Shown here piece after piece: positions 8,442 to 17,150 of a DNA stretch of 64,000 bases; the stretch's first letter is position 1, and each line of letters starts with the position of its first letter. A program made the position numbers and the translations under genes. The stretch covers positions 1-64,000 of the forward strand of contig NZ_JOCQ01000035.1 of the NCBI RefSeq assembly GCF_000720725.1. The letters run 5' to 3'. Under the pieces are notes generated by a model. That model was given only the letters and a program-made list of their open reading frames with translations, was not told the DNA's origin and made no database searches. The DNA is from Streptomyces rimosus subsp. rimosus (GTDB lineage Bacteria; Actinomycetota; Actinomycetes; Streptomycetales; Streptomycetaceae).

Positions 8442-9503
8442 TCACACCTGGGCCGCGGGCGGCACCGGCGCCGTGGACCCCCGTACGACCAGCTCCACCG
8501 GCAGGCTGACCGGCGCGGGCGGGCGGCCTTCCAGCGCGGCCATCAGCGCGTGCATGCCCGCGGCCCCGACCTCCTCGGCGGGCAGCCGGACGGTGGTCAG
8601 CTCCGGCTCCACGGCCCTGGACAGCGCCAGGTCGTCGAGGCCGGTGACGGAGAGGTCCTCGGGCACCCGCAGGCCCAGCCGGCGCGCGGTCTTGCAGGCC
8701 CCGGCCGCCACCAGGTCGTCGTCGCACAGCAGGGCGGTCGGGCGCGGGCCCGGCCCGGTCAGGGCCGCGTGGGCGGCGTGCAGGCCGCCGTCCACGCTGA
8801 GCGCGGCGGGCTCCGTGCGTACCTCCGCGTCCGGAACGCCCCGCAGCGCCTCGGCGAGGGCCGCGGACCGTACGTGGAAGGTCCAGGAGTCGACGGCGGC
8901 CGCGAGGTGGGTGATGCGGCGGTGGCCGAGCCCGAGCAGGTGGGCCGCGAGGCGCCGGACGCCGTCGGCGATGTCGAGGTTGACGGTTGCGGTGGCGCCG
9001 GGGTCGTCCGGATCGCTGTCGAGCATCACCAGCGGCAGTTCCTCGCCGCGCATGGCGGCCAGCGCGTCGGCGGCCATGGAGGACGCGATCACACCGTCCA
9101 GCGCGGCGCGCGCCGAGGCGAAGGGGTCGCGCGCCGGGCCGATGCCCTCGGGGGAGGGGTAGAGGACGACGCCGAAGTCGTGGTCGGCGGCGACGCGGGC
9201 CGCCCCGGTGTAGACGCGGGCGAAGTACTCGGTGGTCAGGGCGGGCACCACGAGCAGCGCGGTGCGGGTGCGGCCCATCCGGAGGCTGCGCGCCGCGAGG
9301 TTGGGGCGGTAGCCCAGCTCGCGCGCGGCGGCGCGGACGGACTCGGCCTTGTGCGGCGAGACCCGGCCGCGCCACTTGTCGCCGAGGACGAGCGAGACGG
9401 CGGCCTGCGAGACCCCGGCGGCGCGGGCGACGTCCCGGCTGGTGACGCGGGGCGCGGCGGCGGTGCCGGGGCGTGCGGGGGACGGCTGCTCGTGGGCGGT
9501 CAC
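8442..9503 (-). CDS. LacI-family transcriptional regulator
   Basis: A 353-residue repressor. I start it at the GTG ending at 9503, preceded on the minus strand by GAGGAG; the longer ORF upstream would run into the divergent transporter gene. The helix-turn-helix (about 20-41) reads VTSRDVARAAGVSQAAVSLV, followed by the hinge region GYRPNLAARSL. The remaining ~280 residues are a periplasmic-binding-protein-like effector domain. It diverges from the MFS gene, and TACGTAT/ATACGTA between them is a probable operator. The effector is unknown. The pair is inserted between prcA and pafA. Confidence 0.93.
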   Translation of the reverse strand: MTAHEQPSPARPGTAAAPRVTSRDVARAAGVSQAAVSLVLGDKWRGRVSPHKAESVRAAARELGYRPNLAARSLRMGRTRTALLVVPALTTEYFARVYTGAARVAADHDFGVVLYPSPEGIGPARDPFASARAALDGVIASSMAADALAAMRGEELPLVMLDSDPDDPGATATVNLDIADGVRRLAAHLLGLGHRRITHLAAAVDSWTFHVRSAALAEALRGVPDAEVRTEPAALSVDGGLHAAHAALTGPGPRPTALLCDDDLVAAGACKTARRLGLRVPEDLSVTGLDDLALSRAVEPELTTVRLPAEEVGAAGMHALMAALEGRPPAPVSLPVELVVRGSTAPVPPAAQV

Positions 9504-9562
9504 CGGGGTTCGGGCTCCTCGCGTCGGACGTCGCGGTATGGACCCGCGAGCTGGGGACATGG

Positions 9563-9589
9563 TACGTATGACGCCGCACGTTATACGTA
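9563..9589. promoter_or_regulatory. Candidate LacI-family operator between divergent genes
   Basis: TACGTAT (9563-9569) and ATACGTA (9583-9589) form a perfect inverted repeat with a 13-base spacer. The right part also contains GTTATACGTAAC, a near-palindrome. The site is 60 bases upstream of the LacI gene and 42 bases upstream of the transporter gene. Confidence 0.55.
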
Positions 9590-9630
9590 ACACTACTGCC
9601 CGGCGCTGCGCCGGACGGAAGGGAGCGGGC

Positions 9631-10899
9631 ATGGGCGCCGGATACGCGCAGCTGCTCCGCACGCGGCACGCGGCCCGGCTGCTGGCCGGGACGCTGGTCG
9701 GCAGGCTGCCGAACGCGACCGGGCCGCTGGCCGTGGTGCTCTTCACCCGCGCCGAGGGTGGCGGCTACGTCCTGGCGGGCGTGCTGTCCGCCGTGTACGG
9801 GGTGAGCAACGCGGTCGGGCAGCCGCTGCTGGGGCGGGCGGTGGACCTGTACGGGCAGCCGCGCGTGATGCTGCCCGCGGCGGTGATCTCCGCCCTGGGC
9901 ATGGGGCTGCCGGCGGTCACCGGCCTGGAGCCGCTGCCCCTGGTGTACGCGGCCATGGTGATAGCCGGGTTCTTCACGCCGCCCCTGGAGGGCGGGCTGC
10001 GCGCGCTGTGGCCGTCGGTGCTCAAGCGCGAGGACCGGGTGCACGCCGCGTACGCGCTGGACGCGGTGGCGCAGGAAGTGATGTTCGCGGTCGGGCCGTT
10101 GCTGGTGACGACGTGTGTGGCGCTGTGGTCGGAGCGCTGGGCGCTGCTGGTGATCAACGCGATCGGGGTGCTCGGCGCGCTCTCCGTGGCGGTGTCGCCG
10201 CCCTCCCGGCAGTGGCGCAGCGGGCCGCGTGAGGCGCACTGGCTGGGGGCGCTGCGCTCGTCCGGGATGCTGGTGCTGATCGCCTCGTTCTTCTTCGTCG
10301 GGCTGGCGCTGGGGTCGATCGCGGTGGCGGCGGTCGCGTACGCCGACGAGCACGGCGGCGGGATGGTCTCCAGCTACCTGCTGTCGGCGCTCGGCGTCGG
10401 CGCCCTCCTGGGCGGTGTCGTGTACGGCGCCCGGCAGTGGCCCGGGCACCCGGAGAACCGGCTGCGGCTGCTGGTGGCCCTGCTGGCGCTCGGATACGTA
10501 CCGCTGGCGCTGACGCCGGGCGTGGCAGGGATGACGCTGCTGACGGGGGTGGCCGGGGTCTTCCTGGCGCCCGCGCTGGCGTGCGCGTTCGTGGTGGTGG
10601 ACCGGCACGCGCCGCGGGGGACGGTCACCGAGGCGTTCTCCTGGCTCGTGACGACGTTCGGGGTGGGCTCGGCGGTGGGGATGACGGTGGTCGGCCCGGC
10701 GGTGGAGCAGGGTGGTCCGGCCGCGGGGTTCGCCGTCGCGGGGGCGGGCGGGGTGGCCGCACTGCTCGTACTTGTGTCGACAAAGCGCTTTCTTTCCCCC
10801 GTCGGTGACACCGTCGTGCGCGCGGCCGCGCAGGTCACGGCGGAAACTGATCGAAACGAGGCCGTCCAACCCGGTTTCAGAGCAGGCCATCAGGCGTAA
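9631..10899 (+). CDS. Major facilitator superfamily transporter
   Basis: A 422-residue inner-membrane protein with about 12 hydrophobic helices (for example GPLAVVLFTRAEGGGYVLAG and LLVLVSTKRFL at the end). The ATG at 9631 follows GGAAGGGAGC. The closest general type is the YbfB/SetA-like or drug-efflux MFS group; the substrate cannot be read from sequence. It is probably controlled by the divergent LacI regulator. It ends nine bases before pafA, so readthrough into pafA is possible, linking pupylation to this promoter. Confidence 0.9.
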   Translation: MGAGYAQLLRTRHAARLLAGTLVGRLPNATGPLAVVLFTRAEGGGYVLAGVLSAVYGVSNAVGQPLLGRAVDLYGQPRVMLPAAVISALGMGLPAVTGLEPLPLVYAAMVIAGFFTPPLEGGLRALWPSVLKREDRVHAAYALDAVAQEVMFAVGPLLVTTCVALWSERWALLVINAIGVLGALSVAVSPPSRQWRSGPREAHWLGALRSSGMLVLIASFFFVGLALGSIAVAAVAYADEHGGGMVSSYLLSALGVGALLGGVVYGARQWPGHPENRLRLLVALLALGYVPLALTPGVAGMTLLTGVAGVFLAPALACAFVVVDRHAPRGTVTEAFSWLVTTFGVGSAVGMTVVGPAVEQGGPAAGFAVAGAGGVAALLVLVSTKRFLSPVGDTVVRAAAQVTAETDRNEAVQPGFRAGHQA

Positions 10900-10908
10900 T
10901 GTTCAGTC

Positions 10909-12270
10909 ATGGACCGCCGCATTTTCGGGCTGGAGAACGAGTACGGCGTCACATGCACGTTCAGGGGACAGCGCCGACTGTCTCCTGACGAAGTGGCGCG
11001 GTACCTCTTCCGCCGTGTCGTGTCATGGGGCCGCAGCAGCAATGTCTTCCTGCGGAACGGCGCCCGCCTGTACCTGGACGTGGGTTCGCACCCGGAATAC
11101 GCAACCCCCGAGTGCGACAACGTGACCGAGCTGGTCACCCACGACAAGGCCGGTGAGCGCATTCTCGAAGGTCTGCTGGTCGACGCCGAGCGCCGCCTGC
11201 ACGAGGAGGGAATCGCGGGCGACGTCTATCTCTTCAAGAACAACACCGATTCCGCCGGAAACTCCTATGGTTGCCACGAAAACTATCTCGTGGCCCGGCA
11301 CGGGGAGTTCTCCCGGCTCGCGGACATCCTCATTCCGTTCCTGGTCACACGGCAGCTGCTGTGCGGTGCGGGCAAGGTCCTGCAGACGCCGCGCGGAGCC
11401 GTCTACTGCGTGAGCCAGCGCGCCGAGCACATCTGGGAGGGCGTCTCCTCGGCGACCACCCGCTCCCGTCCGATCATCAACACCCGCGACGAACCGCACG
11501 CCGACGCCGAGCGCTACCGCCGGCTGCACGTCATCGTCGGCGACTCCAACATGTCCGAGACGACCATGCTGTTGAAGGTCGGCGCCACCGACCTCGTGCT
11601 GCGCATGATCGAGGCCGGCACGGTCATGCGCGACCTGACCCTGGAGAACCCGATCCGCGCCATCCGGGAGGTCAGCCACGACATAACCGGTCAGCGCAAG
11701 GTGCGGCTGGCCAGCGGACGGGAGGCGTCCGCGCTGGAGGTCCAGCAGGAGTACTACGAAAAGGCGGTGGACTTCTGCGAGCGGCGCGGTATCCGTACGG
11801 GCATGGTCGAGCGGGTACTGGAATTGTGGGGCCGTACGCTCGAAGCCGTACGCGAACAGGATCTCGACCGGATCGACACCGAGATCGACTGGGTGATGAA
11901 GTACAAGCTCATCGAGCGCTACCGCGCGAAGAACAACATCACCATGTCGCATCCGCGGGTGGCGCAGATAGATCTCGCGTATCACGACATCCACCGCCGG
12001 CGGGGGCTTTACTACCTGCTGGAGCGCAAGGGGCAAGCCGCGCGCATCTGCAACGACTTGAAGATCTTCGAAGGCAAGTCGGTGCCGCCGCAGACCACCC
12101 GGGCCCGGCTGCGCGGCGACTTCATCCGCCGCGCCCAGGAACAGCGCCGTGATTTCACGGTCGACTGGGTGCATCTGAAGCTCAACGACCAGGCGCAGCG
12201 CACGGTGCTGTGCAAGGACCCGTTCCGGTCCGTGGACGACCGGGTGGAAAAGCTGATCGCCGGTATGTGA
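10909..12270 (+). CDS. pafA: Pup-protein ligase PafA
   Basis: PafA uses ATP to link the C-terminal Glu of deamidated Pup to lysines of target proteins. The 453-residue protein shows FGLENEYGV near the N-terminus (metal and ATP binding) and RLYLDVGSHPEYATPECD with the catalytic Asp at residue 57, plus the conserved INTRDEPHADAERYRRLHVI segment. It lacks the Dop-loop, which distinguishes it from Dop. It is separated from arc-dop-pup-prcBA only by the LacI/MFS pair. Two strong hairpins follow. Confidence 0.97.
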   Translation: MDRRIFGLENEYGVTCTFRGQRRLSPDEVARYLFRRVVSWGRSSNVFLRNGARLYLDVGSHPEYATPECDNVTELVTHDKAGERILEGLLVDAERRLHEEGIAGDVYLFKNNTDSAGNSYGCHENYLVARHGEFSRLADILIPFLVTRQLLCGAGKVLQTPRGAVYCVSQRAEHIWEGVSSATTRSRPIINTRDEPHADAERYRRLHVIVGDSNMSETTMLLKVGATDLVLRMIEAGTVMRDLTLENPIRAIREVSHDITGQRKVRLASGREASALEVQQEYYEKAVDFCERRGIRTGMVERVLELWGRTLEAVREQDLDRIDTEIDWVMKYKLIERYRAKNNITMSHPRVAQIDLAYHDIHRRRGLYYLLERKGQAARICNDLKIFEGKSVPPQTTRARLRGDFIRRAQEQRRDFTVDWVHLKLNDQAQRTVLCKDPFRSVDDRVEKLIAGM

Positions 12271-12305
12271 GTCCGGTGGGTCACCGGATTCGGTGACCGC
12301 CGGAC
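12271..12305 (+). terminator. First terminator hairpin after pafA
   Basis: GGTCACCG (12279-12286) and CGGTGACC (12291-12298) pair perfectly around GATT, extended by an outer GTCCGG/CCGGAC pairing across a small bulge. Confidence 0.7.
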
Positions 12306-12311
12306 GTGGCT

Positions 12312-12339
12312 GTGCCGGGAGCGCCCGCGCTCCCGGCAC
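12312..12339 (+). terminator. Second terminator hairpin after pafA
   Basis: Perfect 12-bp arms GTGCCGGGAGCG and CGCTCCCGGCAC enclose CCCG and are followed by TTT. Tandem terminators isolate pafA from the FKBP genes. Confidence 0.75.
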
Positions 12340-12442
12340 TTTGCCGTATTGCCCGGTTGTGTTGCGTATGGAAATGCCCCCCGGGTCAGGTCGTAGAGTG
12401 ACGGCCATTGCCCACCCGTCCCACGACCCCGAGTTGGACTCC

Positions 12443-13432
12443 ATGAACCTCACGAAGAACACCCGTCGCGCAGCCGCCGCGGCGCTGGCCGTGCCCGTCC
12501 TGCTGTTCACCGCCGCCTGTGGGTCCGATGACGGCAAGGGCTCGTCGGCCGCCACGGTCGCCACGGTGGAGGGCAAGGCCGGGGAGCAGCCCAAGATCAC
12601 CGTGCCGAAGGACGCCAAGGCGCCCGGGGAACGGGCCACCAAGACGCTGATCGAGGGCAAGGGGGCGACGGTCAACAAGGGCGACTTCGTCCGGCTGGAC
12701 TACGCCGCGCAGGCCATGAAGACCGGCCAGAACCTCGGCACCTCCTGGATGAAGCAGCCCGGCACGGACGCGAAGGCGCCGCGGACGCAGGTGGTCGGCG
12801 AGGCCAGCGACCAGGCCCAGTCGCAGCTTCCCCCGAAGGTGATGGGGGCCGTTGTGGGGCAGAAGGTCGGCAGCCGGGTGCAGATCGAGGGCACCGCGAA
12901 GGAGCTGGTCGGTGAGAACCTGAACCCGCAGCTCGGCATCAAGCCGGAGGACGGCCTGGTGTGGGTCGTGGACATCGCCGCCGCGAAGAAGGCCGACAAG
13001 AAGGCCAAGGCCGAGGGCGAGCAGGCGAAGCCCGAGGAAGGCATGCCCGAGGTGAAGGCGGAGGGCGACAAGGCCGCGACGATCACGATCCCCCAGGGGG
13101 AGAAGGCGCCCACCGACCTGAAGCAGCAGGTGCTGGTCAAGGGCAAGGGCGCGGAGGTCAAGGCCGGTGACGGGCTGATCGCGCAGTACACGGGCGTGAA
13201 GTGGGAGGACGGCAAGAAGTTCGACTCCTCCTGGGACCACGGCGGGGCGACCGCCTTCCAGATCGGCACCGGTTCCGTCGTCAAGGGCTGGGACCAGGCG
13301 CTGGTCGGCAAGCACGTCGGGGACCGGGTGGAGATCGTGATTCCGCCGAAGCTGGGCTACGAGGGGAACGCGCAGAGCGGGCTGGACAAGAACACCCTCG
13401 TGTTCAGCGTGGACATCGTCGGCACCGTCTGA
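12443..13432 (+). CDS. Lipoprotein with two FKBP-type peptidyl-prolyl isomerase domains
   Basis: A 329-residue exported lipoprotein. MNLTKNTRRAAAAALAVPVL then LFTAACGSDD is a lipoprotein signal peptide with the lipobox Cys near residue 26. A first FKBP-like domain (about 70-190, starting NKGDFVRLDYAAQ) is degenerate, with few of the usual binding-pocket aromatics. The second (about 240-329: VKAGDGLIAQYTGVKWEDGK, FDSSWD, VVKGWDQALVGKHVGDR, PKLGYE) is canonical. It probably acts in folding outside the membrane. A stand-alone FKBP follows. A longer start upstream is possible but would bury the signal peptide. Confidence 0.9.
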   Translation: MNLTKNTRRAAAAALAVPVLLFTAACGSDDGKGSSAATVATVEGKAGEQPKITVPKDAKAPGERATKTLIEGKGATVNKGDFVRLDYAAQAMKTGQNLGTSWMKQPGTDAKAPRTQVVGEASDQAQSQLPPKVMGAVVGQKVGSRVQIEGTAKELVGENLNPQLGIKPEDGLVWVVDIAAAKKADKKAKAEGEQAKPEEGMPEVKAEGDKAATITIPQGEKAPTDLKQQVLVKGKGAEVKAGDGLIAQYTGVKWEDGKKFDSSWDHGGATAFQIGTGSVVKGWDQALVGKHVGDRVEIVIPPKLGYEGNAQSGLDKNTLVFSVDIVGTV

Positions 13433-13489
13433 ACATGATCTGCCAGACTGTGGCCGTAGCTGTGCAGATTCTTTCGTAGGAGCACTTTC

Positions 13490-13864
13490 GTGAACATCGA
13501 CAAGCCCGAGATCGACTTCCCCGAGGGCCCGGTCCCCACCGACCTGGAGATCGTGGACCTGTGGGAGGGGGACGGGCCGGTCGCCAAGGCGGGGGACAAC
13601 GTCTCCGTCCACTACGTCGGCGTCTCCTTCAGCACCGGTGAGGAGTTCGACGCGAGCTGGAACCGCGGCAAGCCGCTGCAGTTCCAGCTGGGCGCCGGCC
13701 AGGTCATCGCGGGCTGGGACCAGGGCGTGCAGGGCATGAAGGTCGGCGGCCGCCGCCGGCTGACCATCCCGGCGCACCTGGCGTACGGCGAGCGCGGCGC
13801 CGGCGGCGGCCGCATCGCCCCCAACGAGACGCTGATCTTCGTCTGCGACCTGGTCTCCGTCTGA
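13490..13864 (+). CDS. FKBP-type peptidyl-prolyl cis-trans isomerase, cytoplasmic
   Basis: A compact 124-residue single-domain isomerase without signal peptide. It contains the complete FKBP signature: VSVHYVGVSFSTGEEFDASW, GQVIAGWDQGVQGMKVGGRR, PAHLAYGERGAGGGRI and the closing strand ETLIFVCDLVSV. TAGGAG precedes the GTG at 13490. It follows the lipoprotein FKBP by 57 bases. Orthologues accompany the paf genes across actinobacteria. Confidence 0.94.
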   Translation: MNIDKPEIDFPEGPVPTDLEIVDLWEGDGPVAKAGDNVSVHYVGVSFSTGEEFDASWNRGKPLQFQLGAGQVIAGWDQGVQGMKVGGRRRLTIPAHLAYGERGAGGGRIAPNETLIFVCDLVSV

Positions 13865-13906
13865 GACCGCCGCACATCCGGCCGCGGCACAGCGGCGGCC
13901 GGCGCA

Positions 13907-13940
13907 CCGAGGGCCCGTACCGTCCGGTACGGGCCCTCGG
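13907..13940 (+). terminator. Terminator after the FKBP genes
   Basis: A perfect 15-bp stem, CCGAGGGCCCGTACC with GGTACGGGCCCTCGG, closes the tetraloop GTCC. There is no U tract. Confidence 0.75.
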
Positions 13941-14047
13941 CCGTCCCCGGCCGGACCCCCGCCCCCGGCTCCCCGCCCCCTCGGCTTTGCCGCAGGTCCC
14001 CGGAGCGGTACGGTCATCGGTCGGGAGTCCGACAAGAAGGGGCGTCG

Positions 14048-15034
14048 ATGGCCATTGCCAAGGCCGAGCGGCTGATGAATCTGGCGCTGTGCCTCCTGGG
14101 CACCCGTCGCCCGCTGACCAAGCGTGAACTGCGCGCCTCCATCGAGGCGTACGTGGAGGCGTTCGGCACCGGGGACGGCGGCACGGGCGACGACTCCTTC
14201 AACCGGATGTTCGAGCGCGACAAGGACGATCTGCGCGAACTGGGCCTGGTCATCGAGACCGTCGAGGGACTGGACGGGGAGATCGGCTACCTCGCCCGCC
14301 GGGACAGCAACCGCCTCCCCCCGATCACCCTGGACGCGGCCGAGGCCGCCGCCCTGGGCCTGGCCGCCAAGATCTGGCAGCAGGCCCGGCTGGCCGGCGC
14401 CGCCAGCGGTGCCCTGCAGAAGCTGCGCGCGGCCGGCATGCCCTTCGAGGACGACGGCTCCTTCGAGGCCCAGCAGCCGCACAGCGCCCTGGAGCCCCGC
14501 ATCCCCGCCCACGAGGCCGCCTTCGAGCCCCTGATGCTCGCCTGCCGCGACCGCCGGCCCGTGGTCTTCGACTACCGCAAATCCAACGCCGCCCGCCCCG
14601 AGCAGCGGCAGGTGGAGCCGTGGATACTGGAGTGCTGGCGCGGCCACTGGTACCTGGCCGGCTGGGACCGTGAACGCCAGGCCGAACGCGTCTTCCGGCT
14701 CTCCCGTATCACCGGCAAGGTTCGCTCCCGGCAGGGGAAGTTCACCGCCGAGGTGCCCGACCACGTCACCGTCCGCGAGACGGTGGAGAGCTGGGCGGGC
14801 GAGACCGCCACCGGCACCGCCCGCATCAGACTGCGCGCCGACCACGGCTACCCGCTGCGCGCCCGCGCGCTGACCATCCGTGAGCTGGGCGGCGGCTGGG
14901 ACGAGCTGGAGATCCCGTACGGGCACGGACTCGACGCCTGGCTGGTCGAGTTCGGCCCCGACGTGGTGGTGCTGGAACCCGCCGAACTGCGGGCCGACGT
15001 CGTGGACCGGCTGCGCGCCGTGGCCAAGGGCTGA
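14048..15034 (+). CDS. pafB: WYL-domain transcriptional regulator PafB
   Basis: PafB and PafC together form the DNA-damage activator PafBC of actinobacteria, which drives LexA-independent promoters with the RecA-NDp motif. This 328-residue protein has an N-terminal winged HTH (about 1-65, LTKRELRASIEAYVEAF), a central dimer region and a WYL domain with GHWYLAGWD (about 200-210) and a trailing RLSRI strand. AGAAGGGG precedes the ATG. It sits 21 bases before pafC. A matching target motif lies before the helicase gene in this same window. Confidence 0.92.
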   Translation: MAIAKAERLMNLALCLLGTRRPLTKRELRASIEAYVEAFGTGDGGTGDDSFNRMFERDKDDLRELGLVIETVEGLDGEIGYLARRDSNRLPPITLDAAEAAALGLAAKIWQQARLAGAASGALQKLRAAGMPFEDDGSFEAQQPHSALEPRIPAHEAAFEPLMLACRDRRPVVFDYRKSNAARPEQRQVEPWILECWRGHWYLAGWDRERQAERVFRLSRITGKVRSRQGKFTAEVPDHVTVRETVESWAGETATGTARIRLRADHGYPLRARALTIRELGGGWDELEIPYGHGLDAWLVEFGPDVVVLEPAELRADVVDRLRAVAKG

Positions 15035-15055
15035 GAGGGACGGGACGCACACACC

Positions 15056-16006
15056 ATGGCTACGAACGCGATCGACCAGACCCGGCGCATGCTGTCGCTG
15101 GTGACGTACCTGCGCGAGCGCCCCGGCGCCCGCGTCTCCGACGTCGCCCGCGCCTTCGGCATCACCGAGGACGAGCTGATCGCCGACCTCGACGTACTGC
15201 CGATGTGCGGTACGAGCTTCCGCGGCGGCGACCTGCTCGACATCGACACCGACGGCGACCGCATCTGGTGGCACAACCCCGACGACGTCGCCGAACCGCT
15301 GCGCCTGGCCGCCGACGAGGCCACCGCGCTGCTCGTGGCGGCCCGCGCGGTCGCCACCCTGCCCGGCCTGCGCGAGGGCGACCGGCAGGCGCTGCTGCGC
15401 GCCACCGCCAAGCTGGAGGCCGCGGCGGGCGAGGCGGCCGGCGCCAGCTCCCGGGTCTCGGTCACCTTCGAGTCCGAGGGCGGCGTCTTCGCGGACGTCG
15501 ACCGGGCCATCGCCGAGCGGCGCCGGCTGTGGCTGCGCTACTACTCGCCCGCGCGCGACGAGCTGACCGAGCGCGAGGTGGACCCGATCCGGCTGTTCGC
15601 GGTGGGCCACACGTACGTCGAGGCGTGGTGCCGGCTCTCCGAGGCGCGCCGTACCTTCCGGCTCGACCGGGTCGCCGAGATCAAACTGCTGGACGCCCCC
15701 GCCGACCCGCCGCCGGTCGAGCTGCGCGATCTGTCCGAGGGGCTGGTGCAGCCGGCCGCCGAAGATCCCGAAGTCGTCATCGAGGTGGGGCCCGGCGGGC
15801 GCTGGGTGGCCGAGTACTACCCGCACGACAGCGCCGAGGACCTGCCCGACGGCGGCCTGCGCATCACCCTGCGCACCCCCGACCCCGCCTCGCTGCGGCG
15901 GCTCGCGCTGCGCCTGGGCCGGGACGGCCGTATCGTCGCGCCCCAGGCCCTCGCGGACAGCGCGCGCCAGGCGGCCCGGCAGGCCCTCGCGGCGTACGGC
16001 GAGTAG
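15056..16006 (+). CDS. pafC: WYL-domain transcriptional regulator PafC
   Basis: The partner of PafB (316 residues). It has an N-terminal HTH (SLVTYLRERPGARVSDVARA, about 14-33) followed by a WYL domain where the signature is altered to GHTYVEAWCRLSEARRTFRLDRV (about 185-207). The C-terminal WCX extension contains VEVGPGGRWVAEYYPH. Cotranscription with pafB is likely. PafBC is thought to sense single-stranded nucleic acid through its WYL domains, but that is family knowledge, not visible here. Confidence 0.92.
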   Translation: MATNAIDQTRRMLSLVTYLRERPGARVSDVARAFGITEDELIADLDVLPMCGTSFRGGDLLDIDTDGDRIWWHNPDDVAEPLRLAADEATALLVAARAVATLPGLREGDRQALLRATAKLEAAAGEAAGASSRVSVTFESEGGVFADVDRAIAERRRLWLRYYSPARDELTEREVDPIRLFAVGHTYVEAWCRLSEARRTFRLDRVAEIKLLDAPADPPPVELRDLSEGLVQPAAEDPEVVIEVGPGGRWVAEYYPHDSAEDLPDGGLRITLRTPDPASLRRLALRLGRDGRIVAPQALADSARQAARQALAAYGE

Positions 16007-16031
16007 GCGCGCGGAAGGGCGGGCGGCGACG

Positions 16032-16289
16032 ATGACGACGACGGTGGGTGCGATGACCACGACCCTGACCGGCCCGGTGCTCTTCAAGGCCGCCTGCCCC
16101 GACTGCCGCGGCAGCTTCGAGCTCGCCTCGGACGCCCTCCGCCTGGCCATCGGCGCCACCCGCCGCACCACGTTCTACTCCTTCACCTGCCCGGACTGCG
16201 GCAGCGCCGTCCGCAAGCCGGCGGGGGAGCGGATCATCGAACTGCTCACGGGGGGCGGGGTGCGGACGTTGCGGGTGCAGGGTGGGTGA
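16032..16289 (+). CDS. Small zinc-ribbon-like protein of unknown function
   Basis: An 85-residue protein with two CPDC motifs (KAACPDCRGSFE and FTCPDCGSAVR) separated by about 35 residues, the pattern of a four-Cys zinc ribbon. The ATG at 16032 is used; a second in-frame ATG at 16053 is possible. It follows pafC by 25 bases and may share its transcript. Homologues in Streptomyces keep this position from memory, but no function is assigned. Confidence 0.75.
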   Translation: MTTTVGAMTTTLTGPVLFKAACPDCRGSFELASDALRLAIGATRRTTFYSFTCPDCGSAVRKPAGERIIELLTGGGVRTLRVQGG

Positions 16290-16389
16290 TCGCCGTGGTG
16301 CCGCTGTTCCTCCGGCCCAGGGTGCCTGCCGTGCCTCTCCTTCAGCCCATGTGTCCTGATCGGCACACCCGCCCCGATAGGCTCCTCCC

Positions 16390-16590
16390 ATGTTCTGGCC
16401 CATGATCGCTGTCGCTCTCGGCTTCCTCGGCCTCGCCGTGCTCGGCGTCCTCGCCGTCCGCGTCTTCGTGGAGGTCCGGCGGCTGGCCCGCCAGGTGGGG
16501 GAGACCTCGCAGCGCATCCAGCGGGCGGCCGAGGACCTGGAGCGCGCGGCGATGCCGCTGGCCGCCCGGGGCGGAAGAGTAAAGGGATGA
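16390..16590 (+). CDS. Small single-pass membrane protein with coiled coil
   Basis: A 66-residue protein. Residues about 4-25 (PMIAVALGFLGLAVLGVLAV) form one membrane segment, followed by an amphipathic, Arg/Glu-rich helix (about 28-55) that could be a coiled coil. TAGGCT at 16378-16383 stands six bases before the ATG and no RBS is present, so the mRNA is probably leaderless. It resembles short DUF948-like proteins. Function unknown; tatA lies downstream. Confidence 0.7.
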   Translation: MFWPMIAVALGFLGLAVLGVLAVRVFVEVRRLARQVGETSQRIQRAAEDLERAAMPLAARGGRVKG

Positions 16591-16682
16591 CGCGCTCTGC
16601 TCAGTCGCACGCGCGACCGGTACGCTGCTGAGGCGGGCCGAAGAGCGAGGCACCGGCCCGCAACCGGGAGTACGCGCGGAGA

Positions 16683-16745
16683 TTGTCCAGCGTTCGCCGC
16701 CGCGCGTTACGATCGCTGCTGGCGCGGCGGACGGACATATGTCCG
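16683..16745 (+). promoter_or_regulatory. Likely tatA promoter with downstream 14-bp palindrome
   Basis: TTGTCC (16683-16688) and TACGAT (16708-16713) are spaced 19 bases, a plausible vegetative promoter. About 18 bases downstream of the -10 lies CGGACATATGTCCG (16732-16745), a perfect 14-bp palindrome in the leader of tatA, a candidate operator. Confidence 0.45.
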
Positions 16746-16797
16746 ATCTGTCGAGCAGCCCCAACCCCCAGCCGCCTCGGTGAGAAGGTACACAGTT

Positions 16798-17088
16798 ATG
16801 TTCGGTGGAAAGATCGGCGTTCCCGAGATCCTCCTCATCCTCGTCGTCGTCCTGCTGCTGTTCGGCGCGAAGAAGCTCCCCGACATGGCTCGTTCGCTCG
16901 GCAAGTCCGCACGCATCCTCAAGAGCGAGGCCAAGGCGATGAAGTCGGAGGGGACGGACACGCAGTCGGCGCCGTCCGACCCGCCGAACGGCCAGCAGGA
17001 AGTCCCCCGCACCATCCAGGCCGCTCCTGGCGACGTCAGCAGCGGACGGCCGGTTGCCCAGCCGTCCGACACCACCACCAAGCGCTGA
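16798..17088 (+). CDS. tatA: Sec-independent protein translocase subunit TatA
   Basis: TatA polymerises to form the passage for folded Tat substrates. This 96-residue protein has a short N-terminal segment (MFGGKIGVPEILLILVVVLL), the conserved hinge FGAKKLPDMARSLGKS, an amphipathic helix and a disordered Pro/Ser/Thr tail. The ATG at 16798 has GAGAAGG nine bases upstream; an upstream in-frame GTG at 16780 overlaps that RBS. tatC follows after 62 bases. tatB is not in this window; in Streptomyces it is usually elsewhere. Confidence 0.95.
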   Translation: MFGGKIGVPEILLILVVVLLLFGAKKLPDMARSLGKSARILKSEAKAMKSEGTDTQSAPSDPPNGQQEVPRTIQAAPGDVSSGRPVAQPSDTTTKR

Positions 17089-17150
17089 CCGAGGGCCCGG
17101 ACGGGGCAGGGGTGTCGGCCACTGCCTCTCGTACGAGATGAGGATGTGGG

